Positions 8,695 to 16,068 of a DNA stretch of 47,792 nt are shown here, in pieces. The stretch comes from Bacillota bacterium (lineage in GTDB: Bacteria; Bacillota; Clostridia; Peptostreptococcales; Anaerovoracaceae). Positions within the stretch are counted from its first letter, which is position 1; every line of letters begins with the position of its first letter. The stretch covers positions 1-47,792 of the forward strand of contig JAFPZZ010000034.1 of NCBI GenBank assembly GCA_017417045.1. Direction: 5' to 3'. Below the pieces are notes generated by a model. The model did not search any database. It saw only the letters and a program-made list of their open reading frames with translations, and was not told the origin of the DNA. A program made the position numbers and the translations under genes.

Positions 8695-9333
8695 ATGAGA
8701 CAGAGAGGCTTAAGGCACAGAGACCGGCTCATGGAGGCCGGTGCTCCCTATCTCGCCGAGGACGGCAGGGAGCACAAGGGAAGCTGGAAGGAGCTCTTCG
8801 CAAGCGAAGCGCCGCTGTATCTCGAGATAGGCAGCGGCAAGGGCCGTTTTATAGCCGGGCTCGCGGAGAAGCATCCCGAATGCAGCTTCATAGCCTGCGA
8901 GGGCGGGTACCACATATATCCGCGCATACTGCAAAAAGCCGCGGCGCAGGAGCTTTCGAACCTACGCGTCCTGCCTGAATACATCTACGATCCCTGCGAC
9001 TTCTTCGAGGACGGGGAGCTCGACGGGATATACCTGAACTTCAGCGATCCCTGGCCCAAGGACAAGCACGGCGGACGCCGCCTGACCTACAGGGCCAAGC
9101 TCGAGGCCTACAGGCGCATCATAAAAAAGGGAGGCTTCATCGCCTTCAAGACCGACAACGACATGCTCTTCGATTTCACCCTGGGCGAGCTCGAAGCGGT
9201 CGGCATGGAGCCCGAAAGGTTCACGAGGGATCTCCACGCCTCGGAATGGGCGGAGGAGAATATCATGACCGAATACGAGGAGAAGTTCTCGCAGACAGGC
9301 AAGAGCATCAATTACCTGAGGGTGATCGTTTAG
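8695..9333 (+). CDS. trmB: tRNA (guanine-N7-)-methyltransferase TrmB
   Basis: Methylates G46 in the variable loop of tRNAs using S-adenosylmethionine. The Rossmann motif LEIGSGKG is at about 43-50, and the family signature FSDPWPKDKH and the C-terminal TEYEEKFSQTG are intact. 212 aa is the normal size. The start codon follows the queT stop directly (TAGATG), so it relies on coupled translation. It is the last gene of the ecf operon; its terminator lies inside the 3' end of the opposing prepilin peptidase gene. Confidence 0.96.
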   Translation: MRQRGLRHRDRLMEAGAPYLAEDGREHKGSWKELFASEAPLYLEIGSGKGRFIAGLAEKHPECSFIACEGGYHIYPRILQKAAAQELSNLRVLPEYIYDPCDFFEDGELDGIYLNFSDPWPKDKHGGRRLTYRAKLEAYRRIIKKGGFIAFKTDNDMLFDFTLGELEAVGMEPERFTRDLHASEWAEENIMTEYEEKFSQTGKSINYLRVIV

Positions 9334-9348
9334 CGCTTAAGAGCGGGG

Positions 9349-9978
9349 TCACGAGAGCTCGGCGATAAATATTCCAACGACTATGAACGGACCGAAAGCA
9401 ACGCGGTCCGTTTTTTTTCTGCTCTTTACGGCGAGCGAGGCGGCGGCGAAGGCTCCGCAGAGCATGCTGCCGTACGCCAGGCCGAAAAGGGCCTTTTCCG
9501 CGCCGAAGGCGAGACAGGCCGAAAACATCAGCTTGGCGTCGCCGAAGCCTATGGGCGTCTCCCTGCCTGTGAGAGCTGCGATCGCGGCGCATGCAGCGGC
9601 GGTCAGGGGAAAGCAGGCTCCGGCGAGAAGGCTGCGGACGTATCCCGGACCAGAGGCGCCGGGGAGCGCCGCCAGGCAGATCGCTAAAAGCAGCTGATCA
9701 GGGATCACCATCTTCAGAGCGTCGAAGGCCGAAAGCGCCAGAAGCAGGGCATAGATGAGCTGCCTTTGAAGGCTCTCCGTCCGAAGAAGCAGGGGGAGGG
9801 CGCAGAGCGAAGCCGCAAGACAGCCGGGGCCGATAGCTCTCGGATATTCGCAGAGCCTCTGTTCGAAGGGAGAGTCTTCGAGCCAGGCCGGCGGCAGGCG
9901 GCGGAATATCAGGGGAAGCAGCGCGGAGGCCGCGAAGCTCAGCGCGCCGAAGTCGAAAAGATCAAAAAAAGCGGGCAA
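9349..9978 (-). CDS. Prepilin peptidase (A24 family), short form
   Basis: Aspartic protease of the inner membrane that cleaves the leader of type IV prepilins or competence pseudopilins. Both catalytic aspartates are present in context: FDALKMVIPD (Asp86) and GFGDAKLM (Asp147, the GxGD motif). About six TM segments are visible. It is 209 aa, lacking the N-terminal methylase domain with its Cys motifs that longer TadV/PilD proteins carry. The open frame continues upstream to 11196, but that part is antisense to the M20D gene. The only start with a ribosome binding site is TTG at 9978, six bases after AGGAGG, and no in-frame ATG occurs before the first catalytic Asp. No pilin genes are in this window. 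Confidence 0.82.
   Translation of the reverse strand: MPAFFDLFDFGALSFAASALLPLIFRRLPPAWLEDSPFEQRLCEYPRAIGPGCLAASLCALPLLLRTESLQRQLIYALLLALSAFDALKMVIPDQLLLAICLAALPGASGPGYVRSLLAGACFPLTAAACAAIAALTGRETPIGFGDAKLMFSACLAFGAEKALFGLAYGSMLCGAFAAASLAVKSRKKTDRVAFGPFIVVGIFIAELS
9387..9418 (+). terminator. Intrinsic terminator of the ecf-queT-trmB operon
   Basis: ACGGACC (9387-9393) pairs with GGTCCGT (9405-9411) across an 11-base loop and runs into eight T residues (9411-9418). It lies about 55 bases past trmB, within the coding sequence for the last residues of the opposing prepilin peptidase. Confidence 0.9.
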
Positions 9979-9997
9979 GTCGTTCCTCCTGCCCGCT
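9964..9997 (-). promoter_or_regulatory. Terminator-shaped hairpin enclosing the prepilin peptidase ribosome binding site and start codon
   Basis: Read on the minus strand, AGCGGGCA (9997-9990) pairs perfectly with TGCCCGCT (9977-9970) and is followed by a run of Ts to 9964. The 12-base loop holds AGGAGG and the TTG start begins at the loop-stem junction. The predicted transcription start lies at about 9996-9997, so this would be the extreme 5' end of the mRNA. It could act as an attenuator, a translation switch or a 5' stabiliser. Confidence 0.7.
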
Positions 9998-10002
9998 CTG
10001 AA

Positions 10003-10031
10003 AGGATAGCATGAATTACAGAAAATGTAAA
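10003..10031 (-). promoter_or_regulatory. Promoter of the prepilin peptidase gene (extended -10)
   Basis: On the minus strand TTTACA (10031-10026) and TATCCT (10008-10003) are 17 bases apart, with TG one base before the -10 box (extended -10). The predicted start point is about 9996. Confidence 0.6.
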
Positions 10032-10033
10032 TA

Positions 10034-10062
10034 TTGTGTTTTGCATATAACGGAATTATAAT
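10034..10062 (+). promoter_or_regulatory. Probable promoter of the M20D amidohydrolase gene
   Basis: TATAAT at 10057-10062 with TTGTGT 17 bases upstream (10034-10039). The -10 is perfect, the -35 weak. Its -35 box is two bases from the -35 box of the opposing promoter, so the two promoters are back to back and may compete for polymerase. Confidence 0.55.
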
Positions 10063-10110
10063 TAATCGTGTATTACGAACAACAGACCATTGAAGATAAT
10101 TGGAGGTAAC

Positions 10111-11286
10111 ATGAAAGATCTTGTAAAAAAGCTCGCCTCCGAGCAAAAAGAGGCGATACGCGAAAACAGACACCACCTTCACATGCATCCCGAACTCAGC
10201 TTTGAGGAATTCGAGACTTCGGCATGGATCAAAGAACATCTCGTCGCTCTCGGCATCCCCACTATGGAGGGCATAAGCGGCACTTCCGTCGTCGGGATCC
10301 TTAAGGGTTTCCAGCCCGGCCCGACCATAGCCTTCAGGGCCGACATCGACGCGCTTCCGGTGCAGGAAGACAACGACCTCGAATACAAGAGCTGCGTGGA
10401 CGGCGTCATGCACGCCTGCGGCCACGACACCCACAACGCGACACTCATGTCCTTCGCAGCCATAATGGCGGCCCATCCCGAGCTCGTCAAGGGCACTATC
10501 AAGTTCATATTCCAGGCGGCCGAGGAGAAGCTCCCCGGAGGAGCCGTACAGCTCGTAAAGGAAGGCGTCATGGACGACGTCGACATGATATTCGGATTCC
10601 ACTGCGCGGCGGGCCTGGAGCTCGGCAAGACCATAGTAAACGACGGCCCGCTCTCCGCCGCCGTCGCCACCTACGAGGTCAAGATCACCGGCAAGGGCGG
10701 CCACGGCTCCGACCCGAGCAGGGTGGTCAATCCCGTTCCCATCGCCATCATGGCGGCCAACGCGGTCAACCAGATCAAGCCGGAGAAGGTCGCGCCGCTC
10801 CATCCCATCACCGTCACCGTATCCTACATCCACGGCGGCAAGTATCCCAACGTGCTGCCCGGCGACGCCATGTTCGGCGGCCACATCAGGGCCCTCTACA
10901 ACGAGGACGTCAAGATGGTCATGGACAACATCCAGAAGATCACTACAGCCATAGTCGAGAGCTGGGGCGCCAGCTGCGAGTACGACATCATCTACGGTTA
11001 TCCCGCCAACGTCAACGACAAGGAGCAGGCGGACATCGTAAGGGCGGCCGTCCGCGAGCTCGGCTATGAGACGCTTACCAGGGAGCCGGGGCTCGGCGGA
11101 GAGGACTTCGCCTACTACGCCCTCGAAAAGCCCAGCTGCTTCTTCAGCGTGGGCGGGGCGAACCCGGACGACCCGAAGACCTATTTCCCCCATCACAGCA
11201 AGGATTTCAAGCTCGATGAGGATATGCTCGATATCGCTCTCGAATGCGAGATAGGCACCTATCTCAAGGCTACAGGCCAGGCTTAG
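10111..11286 (+). CDS. M20D family amidohydrolase (N-acyl amino acid / peptide hydrolase)
   Basis: Cytoplasmic metallohydrolase of the HipO/AmaA/YxeP group, which removes acyl groups from amino acids or cuts short peptides. Motifs in order: HPELSFEEFET, FRADIDALPV, HACGHDTHNA (metal Cys/His), QAAEE (catalytic Glu), FGFHC, the dimerisation-domain GGHGSDP and a C-terminal GGEDFAYY. 391 aa is normal. GGAGG ends five bases before the ATG at 10111, so the in-frame ATG at 10090 is rejected. It is a single-gene unit with its own promoter, divergent from the prepilin peptidase. Confidence 0.92.
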   Translation: MKDLVKKLASEQKEAIRENRHHLHMHPELSFEEFETSAWIKEHLVALGIPTMEGISGTSVVGILKGFQPGPTIAFRADIDALPVQEDNDLEYKSCVDGVMHACGHDTHNATLMSFAAIMAAHPELVKGTIKFIFQAAEEKLPGGAVQLVKEGVMDDVDMIFGFHCAAGLELGKTIVNDGPLSAAVATYEVKITGKGGHGSDPSRVVNPVPIAIMAANAVNQIKPEKVAPLHPITVTVSYIHGGKYPNVLPGDAMFGGHIRALYNEDVKMVMDNIQKITTAIVESWGASCEYDIIYGYPANVNDKEQADIVRAAVRELGYETLTREPGLGGEDFAYYALEKPSCFFSVGGANPDDPKTYFPHHSKDFKLDEDMLDIALECEIGTYLKATGQA

Positions 11287-11421
11287 GGAGGCTTTGGCCT
11301 CTGAGGCAGGATAAAAAATGCCTGGGCCGCGGCAGACGCGCGCTGAGCGGCCGGGTCAAAGTATCAGATGAGAGGACGCAGGCGGTCGTCATCACCGCCT
11401 AAGACGCCGCGAAAACGGCAT

Positions 11422-11444
11422 GGGCCGGCGAACCGGCCCGGAGG
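11422..11444 (+). promoter_or_regulatory. Stable hairpin abutting the Shine-Dalgarno of the SLH protein gene
   Basis: GGGCCGG (11422-11428), loop CGAA, CCGGCCC (11433-11439), then immediately GGAGG (11440-11444) and the ATG at 11451. A seven-pair all-GC stem with a tetraloop this close to the ribosome site could hold the site single-stranded, protect the 5' side from RNases, or limit initiation. A second possible stem (GGCGGT/ACCGCC) lies just upstream, around 11380-11400. Confidence 0.6.
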
Positions 11445-11450
11445 TAAAAT

Positions 11451-13841
11451 ATGATCGGCAGAATCGACAGACCTCTCAGCAAGCTGCTCGCTCCGCTGCT
11501 CTGCGCCGCGCTCGTGCTCGGAGCAGGCGCTGCGGGCTTCTCCCAGCCGGCGTACGCCGAAGGGGAAGGGCCTGTGATCACAAAGCAGCCCGAAAGCGTA
11601 GAGATCGAATACCCTGCGGGAGCGAGCTTCCACGTCGAAGTCGAGGATCCGGACAGCGTTGCTTCATATCAGTGGATAATGAGCGACGGCTACAGGACCT
11701 ATGAACTCGACGGCAGCAGCGCCAAGACAGACACTCTTGTAATTCCGTCTACGATGCAGGATCTGGATACTGAATTCTATGCCTGCGTGATCACGAACAA
11801 GAACGGCAGCTCCACGGAATCAGACCCCGCGACGCTCACCAATACTATAAGGGAGACCTATAAACCCGTATTCTACGTCGGCGAATACGCCGTAGAGCCC
11901 GGACAGTCGCTGGATCTTGCGGAAAAAGGCATAGGAAGCGGACGCGTCGACTACGACGCTGACGGGATCAGCATCACGCTTACGGACATGAAGTTCGACA
12001 GCGGCTACCGTATTTTCGACAGCACGCTGTCACCCGCCATAGGCCTCTGGCTGTTCCACCGCGATTCGCAGGTGCTTGAGTACTATATCCACCTCAAGGG
12101 AGACAACGTAGTCGAAAACCATTACTATGACCCGGAATACAACGCGGGCGGGGTGGACTTCAATGCGTTCTTCGCGGGAGGGAACAGCGACAACCCGCCG
12201 ACCATGATATTTGACGGCGACGGCACGCTGACCCTCAACGGAGGAGGAAACCAGCTGTACTCGGACGGCAATATCGAGATCAGGGCGAATATAAGCACCA
12301 GTCCGAACGGGCTCCATTTCTGCGACGGTATACGCTGCATCAATCTCGTGGTCGAAGAAGGCGTGCAGCTCGACCTCAAGGTCAACGGCACCGCGATCCA
12401 TACCGAGGGCGACCTGCGTATGTTCAAGGGTTCCAGGATCACGGTCGAGTCCAGATCGCCTCACGTCTCCGTCGGTCCGACTGGCAAGAACCTTCTCTTC
12501 ATCACCGGCTCCGCATATCTGAAGGAAGCCGAGATCGACCTGACCGGCATAGGCGATCCGGACAACTTCCTTCCCTATGACTCCTATCTGGCGAGCTTCA
12601 ACGGCGTCATGCTGGCGGGTGAGGGCGGCCTGAATCTCGATGCCAGCACCTTATCCATCGATATGAGCTCGCTGCCTGCCGAGAGGGTTTTCACCCTCGG
12701 CCTCGGCGGCGTTTACGGCGGAGGGTCGACGAACTACATAGATCTTGAGAACGGATCCACGCTCTACATGGACATCGACGGCACGAACGCGCGAAACGCG
12801 GACGGAGCCGCCGTATCCGGCATCATCAGCGCCGCAGGGGACAGCCGCATCACAGCCAATGTCAGCGCGAAGGGCGTCATCTACGACGATGAGGGTAACG
12901 GAGTGAGCGGAGAAGCCGCAGGCATAGAAGCCGACAGGTTCATAGAGATCAAGGATTCCACACTCGAAGTGCATGTTTCGGGCCCGGAAGGGACTGCTCC
13001 TCTCGGTGTGGTCTGCGGAGAATTCTTCGCTGATGAGAGCGACTGGGGCAGCACGATCTACATCCTCGCAGAGAACGGCATAGCGCTCGCCGCTGATACC
13101 GGAGAAAGGGCGGAAGAGCCCATAGCGAACGATTTCAGCCACGAGGCCGGGAAGATCCATCTCGAGGGCGAGACAGCGATCACCAGGCCCGAAGACGCCG
13201 TGATCGGAAGGATAAGCACTCCCGGATATGCGCAGTACATCGTCGCGGAGGCGGTGTTCTCCGGCTCTGACAAGACCAAGCCCGCTCAAGAGATCATAAT
13301 AAGCGGGCCCGAGCCCGAAAAGTTCGGCGACGTTCCTAAGGGCGCCTATTACCACGACGCCGTATATTGGGCCGTGGATAAGGGCATAACACTCGGCACC
13401 TCCGAGACGACCTTCAGCCCGGAGTGCAAGGCCAGCAGAGCCGACTTCGTGAGGTTCATCTACAGGGCCGCGGGCAGCCCCGAGGTCAGCGGAGAGCTTC
13501 CGTTTGACGATGTGAAGGAGGGCGACGACTGGTACAAGGCCGTCCTCTGGGCCTTCAACGAGGGCATCACCAATGGCGTCAGCGATACCGAGTTCGATCC
13601 TGCCGGGACCATCACCAGGGGCCAGGCCGTGACCATGCTCCACAGAAGGGCCGGAGCGCCTGCCGCTGAAGCGGCGAACCCGTTCGGCGACGTCAAGGAA
13701 GGCGACTATTTCTACGATGCCGTGCTCTGGGCTGTGGAAAAAGGTATCACCAAGGGTACCTCCGATACCGAGTTCAGCCCCGGCGCTGACACCGACAGGG
13801 CCCAGATCGTGACCTTCCTCTACAGGGAGCTCAAGGACTAG
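11451..13841 (+). CDS. Secreted surface protein with Ig-like domain and three SLH domains
   Basis: Cell-surface protein of 796 aa. A signal peptide with a basic start, hydrophobic core and an AYA cleavage motif ends near residue 36. Next is an Ig-like domain of roughly 80 residues (begins VITKQPESVEIEYPAG, with SYQWIMSDG and FYACVITN as strand landmarks). The central 450 residues are rich in Gly, Asp and short beta strands and recall a right-handed beta-helix, but I cannot name the family. The C terminus holds three S-layer homology repeats (from about residue 625), starting FGDVPKGAYYHDAVYW, FDDVKEGDDWYKAVLW and FGDVKEGDYFYDAVLW. SLH repeats anchor proteins to pyruvylated wall polymers. Good GGAGG start; monocistronic. 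Confidence 0.85.
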   Translation: MIGRIDRPLSKLLAPLLCAALVLGAGAAGFSQPAYAEGEGPVITKQPESVEIEYPAGASFHVEVEDPDSVASYQWIMSDGYRTYELDGSSAKTDTLVIPSTMQDLDTEFYACVITNKNGSSTESDPATLTNTIRETYKPVFYVGEYAVEPGQSLDLAEKGIGSGRVDYDADGISITLTDMKFDSGYRIFDSTLSPAIGLWLFHRDSQVLEYYIHLKGDNVVENHYYDPEYNAGGVDFNAFFAGGNSDNPPTMIFDGDGTLTLNGGGNQLYSDGNIEIRANISTSPNGLHFCDGIRCINLVVEEGVQLDLKVNGTAIHTEGDLRMFKGSRITVESRSPHVSVGPTGKNLLFITGSAYLKEAEIDLTGIGDPDNFLPYDSYLASFNGVMLAGEGGLNLDASTLSIDMSSLPAERVFTLGLGGVYGGGSTNYIDLENGSTLYMDIDGTNARNADGAAVSGIISAAGDSRITANVSAKGVIYDDEGNGVSGEAAGIEADRFIEIKDSTLEVHVSGPEGTAPLGVVCGEFFADESDWGSTIYILAENGIALAADTGERAEEPIANDFSHEAGKIHLEGETAITRPEDAVIGRISTPGYAQYIVAEAVFSGSDKTKPAQEIIISGPEPEKFGDVPKGAYYHDAVYWAVDKGITLGTSETTFSPECKASRADFVRFIYRAAGSPEVSGELPFDDVKEGDDWYKAVLWAFNEGITNGVSDTEFDPAGTITRGQAVTMLHRRAGAPAAEAANPFGDVKEGDYFYDAVLWAVEKGITKGTSDTEFSPGADTDRAQIVTFLYRELKD

Positions 13842-13943
13842 GCGCAGCCTGCCGCGCAAGAGCGCATATCATGTGTGCAAACGAACGCCAGGGCGCGCAA
13901 AAGCGCTTAAAACGACGCACAGAAAAGCGTAAACGAAACGATG

Positions 13944-13978
13944 AAGGGGCCCCGCGCGAAACCGCGCGGGGCCCCTTT
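13944..13978 (+). terminator. Strong GC-rich terminator hairpin between convergent genes
   Basis: A 15-pair stem (13944-13958 with 13963-13977) with loop AAAC, ending in TTT. The arms are rich in GGGGCCCC and GCGCG. It ends the SLH protein mRNA; the T tract is short, but the stem is very stable. The interval 13842-14071 holds no gene. Confidence 0.8.
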
Positions 13979-14071
13979 GTGTCTGAAACTATGGTCTGCC
14001 GCTCCTTGGGTCGAAGCTGCCTGAGAGCTTCTTTTCTAAAGCTATCTCACAGCCGTTTTGCCGGCATCCCT

Positions 14072-14392
14072 TCAAAGCCGCTCTTCTATGAAATAAGCCC
14101 TTACCTCGTCCTTAGTGATCATGACGGACTCCTGATGGAAAAAGACGCAGAGGTCCTTGGCTATCTCCTCGACGACGCTGTCGTCAGCGTCGAGCAGCGT
14201 GAGCACCAGAGAGGTCTCTTCGGTATATTCCCCGTTCTCATGGAAGTAGCCGCCCTCGTTCACCGACACGGAGAATGGGGTGTGGTAGCTGAAGCAGACC
14301 TGCTTGAGTATCGATTTGTATCGCTCGGTATCGTAGAGCTGCCTGAGCGTTACGGAGTCGTTCAGCCCTATGTATATTTTGGTCTCTGTCAT
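14072..14392 (-). CDS. Small conserved-looking protein of unknown function (possibly DUF3574-like)
   Basis: 106 aa, soluble, no signal or TM. It begins with a strand-like TKIYIGL, has a central GGYFHENGEYTEETSLVL, and ends with HQESVMITKDEVRAYF. The order 'glycine turn, polar E-x-S/T-L-V-L strand, amphipathic helix, Q-E-S-V strand, final V-x-x-x-F strand' resembles DUF3574 or a small ferredoxin-like/PII-like fold, but similarity is weak and I do not assign function. Ribosome binding site AAGGA seven bases upstream. It follows the MltG-like gene by 27 bases, so it is the last member of the lepB-smpB operon. The overlapping plus-strand frame is a shadow. Confidence 0.65.
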   Translation of the reverse strand: MTETKIYIGLNDSVTLRQLYDTERYKSILKQVCFSYHTPFSVSVNEGGYFHENGEYTEETSLVLTLLDADDSVVEEIAKDLCVFFHQESVMITKDEVRAYFIEERL

Positions 14393-14419
14393 GAAAGATC
14401 CTTACGGAGGGGACGGCTG

Positions 14420-15010
14420 TCAGTTGGTCCTGGTGATTATCTTTACGATATCCGAGATGCTCGATCCCGCGGGGATCTTGAAGGTCCCGGCCTGGACGCG
14501 GGTCTCCTTGCCCTGGGCCCTGAGCTCTTCGAGGAAGCTCTCTGTGGAGGGCACCAGCCCCTGGTCGTAAAGTATCTTGGCTATGCCGCTGGCGTAGGTG
14601 CCGGAGGGTATGGTGACGGTCGCGTCCTGAGCCGTCGTATGGCCCTGTCCGTCAGAGCCTTGCTCTCCGCCTTGGCTCTCCCCTCCCTGACTCTCGCCGT
14701 TCTGGTCGGGCGCGGGCTCTCCGCCCTGGGACTCGCTGCCCTGCTCACCCTGTTCTCCGCTCTGTCCTTCGGCAGCGGAATTGGCGTCGTCTGGGTTCTC
14801 GTTGAGGTCCTTATCCACGTCCTCAGGCGTAAGGTCGACGTCCGTCATGTCGACCTCCGTGCCGCTTTCGCCGCTCTTGGCAGCCAGATAGCTGGGATAG
14901 TCCATGATGACGCCCACGCGCCAGAACACTATTCCGGCGGTTATGAGCACTATCAGCAGCGCTACGAAGATGTCGTTGAAGTCGTATATTAGGTCTCTGA
15001 TCTTGTTCAT
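14420..15010 (-). CDS. Single-pass membrane protein with MltG/YceG-like extracellular module
   Basis: 196 aa. A TM helix at about residues 14-33 is followed by an outside segment of about 95 residues rich in Gly, Glu, Gln and Ser with repeated SQGGE units (disordered linker). The last 65 residues (VTIPSGTYASGIAKILYDQG onward, ending SSISDIVKIIT) resemble the LysM-like subdomain of MltG, the endolytic murein transglycosylase. The catalytic transglycosylase domain of full MltG is missing, so this is at most a peptidoglycan-binding or regulatory relative. Short proteins of this design are common in clostridia. GGAG precedes the ATG. It lies between smpB and the small unknown gene. Confidence 0.72.
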   Translation of the reverse strand: MNKIRDLIYDFNDIFVALLIVLITAGIVFWRVGVIMDYPSYLAAKSGESGTEVDMTDVDLTPEDVDKDLNENPDDANSAAEGQSGEQGEQGSESQGGEPAPDQNGESQGGESQGGEQGSDGQGHTTAQDATVTIPSGTYASGIAKILYDQGLVPSTESFLEELRAQGKETRVQAGTFKIPAGSSISDIVKIITRTN

Positions 15011-15073
15011 TTTACTCTCCGTCTGTATGCGGCGTGCGTCATCGAGCTGACGCCCTCTGAAAGATTTACGGGC

Positions 15074-15532
15074 TTACTGCGCCCTATCCTTGAAATTCCT
15101 CTCTATATTCCTCTTCGCGTCGCGGGCGGCTATGTCCTCGCGCTTGTCGTAGAGCTTCTTGCCCTTGGCGACGGCGATCTCGAGCTTTGCCTTGCCCTTC
15201 GGCGTTATATAAAGCTGCACCGGCACTATCGTGAGCCCCTGCTGGGTGACGGCTCCGGTGAGCTTTCTGAGCTCTTTTTTGTGGAGCAGCAGCTTTTTGG
15301 GCCTCATGGGATCGGTGTTGTACCGGTTGCCCTTGTCATATGGACTGATGTTCATATTATAGACCCACAGCTCGCCTTTATCAATCCTGGCGAAGGAGTC
15401 GCGGAGGTTCGCGCCTCCTGCCCGTATGGACTTGATCTCCGTGCCGCTCAGCACTATTCCCGCTTCGTATTTCTCCAGAAAGAAGAAGTCGTGCGCGGCT
15501 TTTTTATTGTTCGCTATAAGTTTTCCCTGCAT
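15074..15532 (-). CDS. smpB: SsrA-binding protein SmpB
   Basis: Carries tmRNA into stalled ribosomes for trans-translation. Diagnostic motifs: [36 protein letters not shown], and the basic C-terminal tail ([19 protein letters not shown]) that mimics the codon-anticodon helix. 152 aa is normal. Its ATG overlaps the lepB stop by one base (TAATG). The tmRNA it serves is about 6.6 kb away on the opposite strand. Confidence 0.97.
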   Translation of the reverse strand: MQGKLIANNKKAAHDFFFLEKYEAGIVLSGTEIKSIRAGGANLRDSFARIDKGELWVYNMNISPYDKGNRYNTDPMRPKKLLLHKKELRKLTGAVTQQGLTIVPVQLYITPKGKAKLEIAVAKGKKLYDKREDIAARDAKRNIERNFKDRAQ

Positions 15533-16068
15533 TATTTATAAACGCTTCCGATCTTGTTGAAGGGATAGAGCCTGAATACGACCTTGCCTATGACGTCGTC
15601 GAAGTCCACAAGTCCGACGCTCTTGCTGCGGCTGTCGGAGCTGTGCTGCCTGTTGTCTCCCAAGGCGAAGATCTTGTTCTCCGGCACGGTTATCTCCTCC
15701 ATCTCGGAGCTGGTGTAGCCGTCTCTGGTGTAGGGCTCGTCTATGGCCTCGCCGTTGAGTATGACGCTGCCGTCCTTGATCGCTACGGTGTCGCCCGGAA
15801 GGCCTATCACGCGCTTGACGAGCAGCTTCTTGCTGCCGTTGGTGTTGGTGAGATTGCTCCTGAAGACTATAATATCGCCGTGCTCCGGTTCACCGAAGAG
15901 TGTATATGACTGCCTGCTGACAAAGACGTAGTCGTTGTTCAGCAGGGTGTTGCTCATGGACTGTTCCCTAACTATGACAGGCTTCAAAAAGCACAGTATG
16001 ACCGCCGCTATGGCGACCGCGAAGCCTATATCCTTGATCCATTCCTTTGCGTTGTCGCTCAGTTTCAT
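15532..16068 (-). CDS. lepB: Signal peptidase I
   Basis: Membrane serine protease that removes signal peptides from exported proteins; the two SLH proteins in this window are plausible substrates. From the ATG at 16068 (178 aa), a TM anchor covers about 14-30, the catalytic Ser37 is in EQSMSNTL, the catalytic Lys is in KRVIGLPGD, and [11 protein letters not shown] is the conserved C-terminal box. The usual SMxPT motif reads SMSNT here, so the Pro is absent. The ATG overlaps the stop of the pseudouridine synthase gene (ATGA), which I prefer to the longer frame reaching 16116 because 178 aa and the start of the TM anchor fit the family. Confidence 0.93.
   Translation of the reverse strand: MKLSDNAKEWIKDIGFAVAIAAVILCFLKPVIVREQSMSNTLLNNDYVFVSRQSYTLFGEPEHGDIIVFRSNLTNTNGSKKLLVKRVIGLPGDTVAIKDGSVILNGEAIDEPYTRDGYTSSEMEEITVPENKIFALGDNRQHSSDSRSKSVGLVDFDDVIGKVVFRLYPFNKIGSVYK

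Noticed and set aside
9979..11196. N-terminal extension of the prepilin peptidase frame (a 615-residue open frame)
   Set aside because: It is antisense to a clear M20D gene, has no ribosome binding site, and translates to compositionally odd sequence; the real gene starts at TTG 9978.
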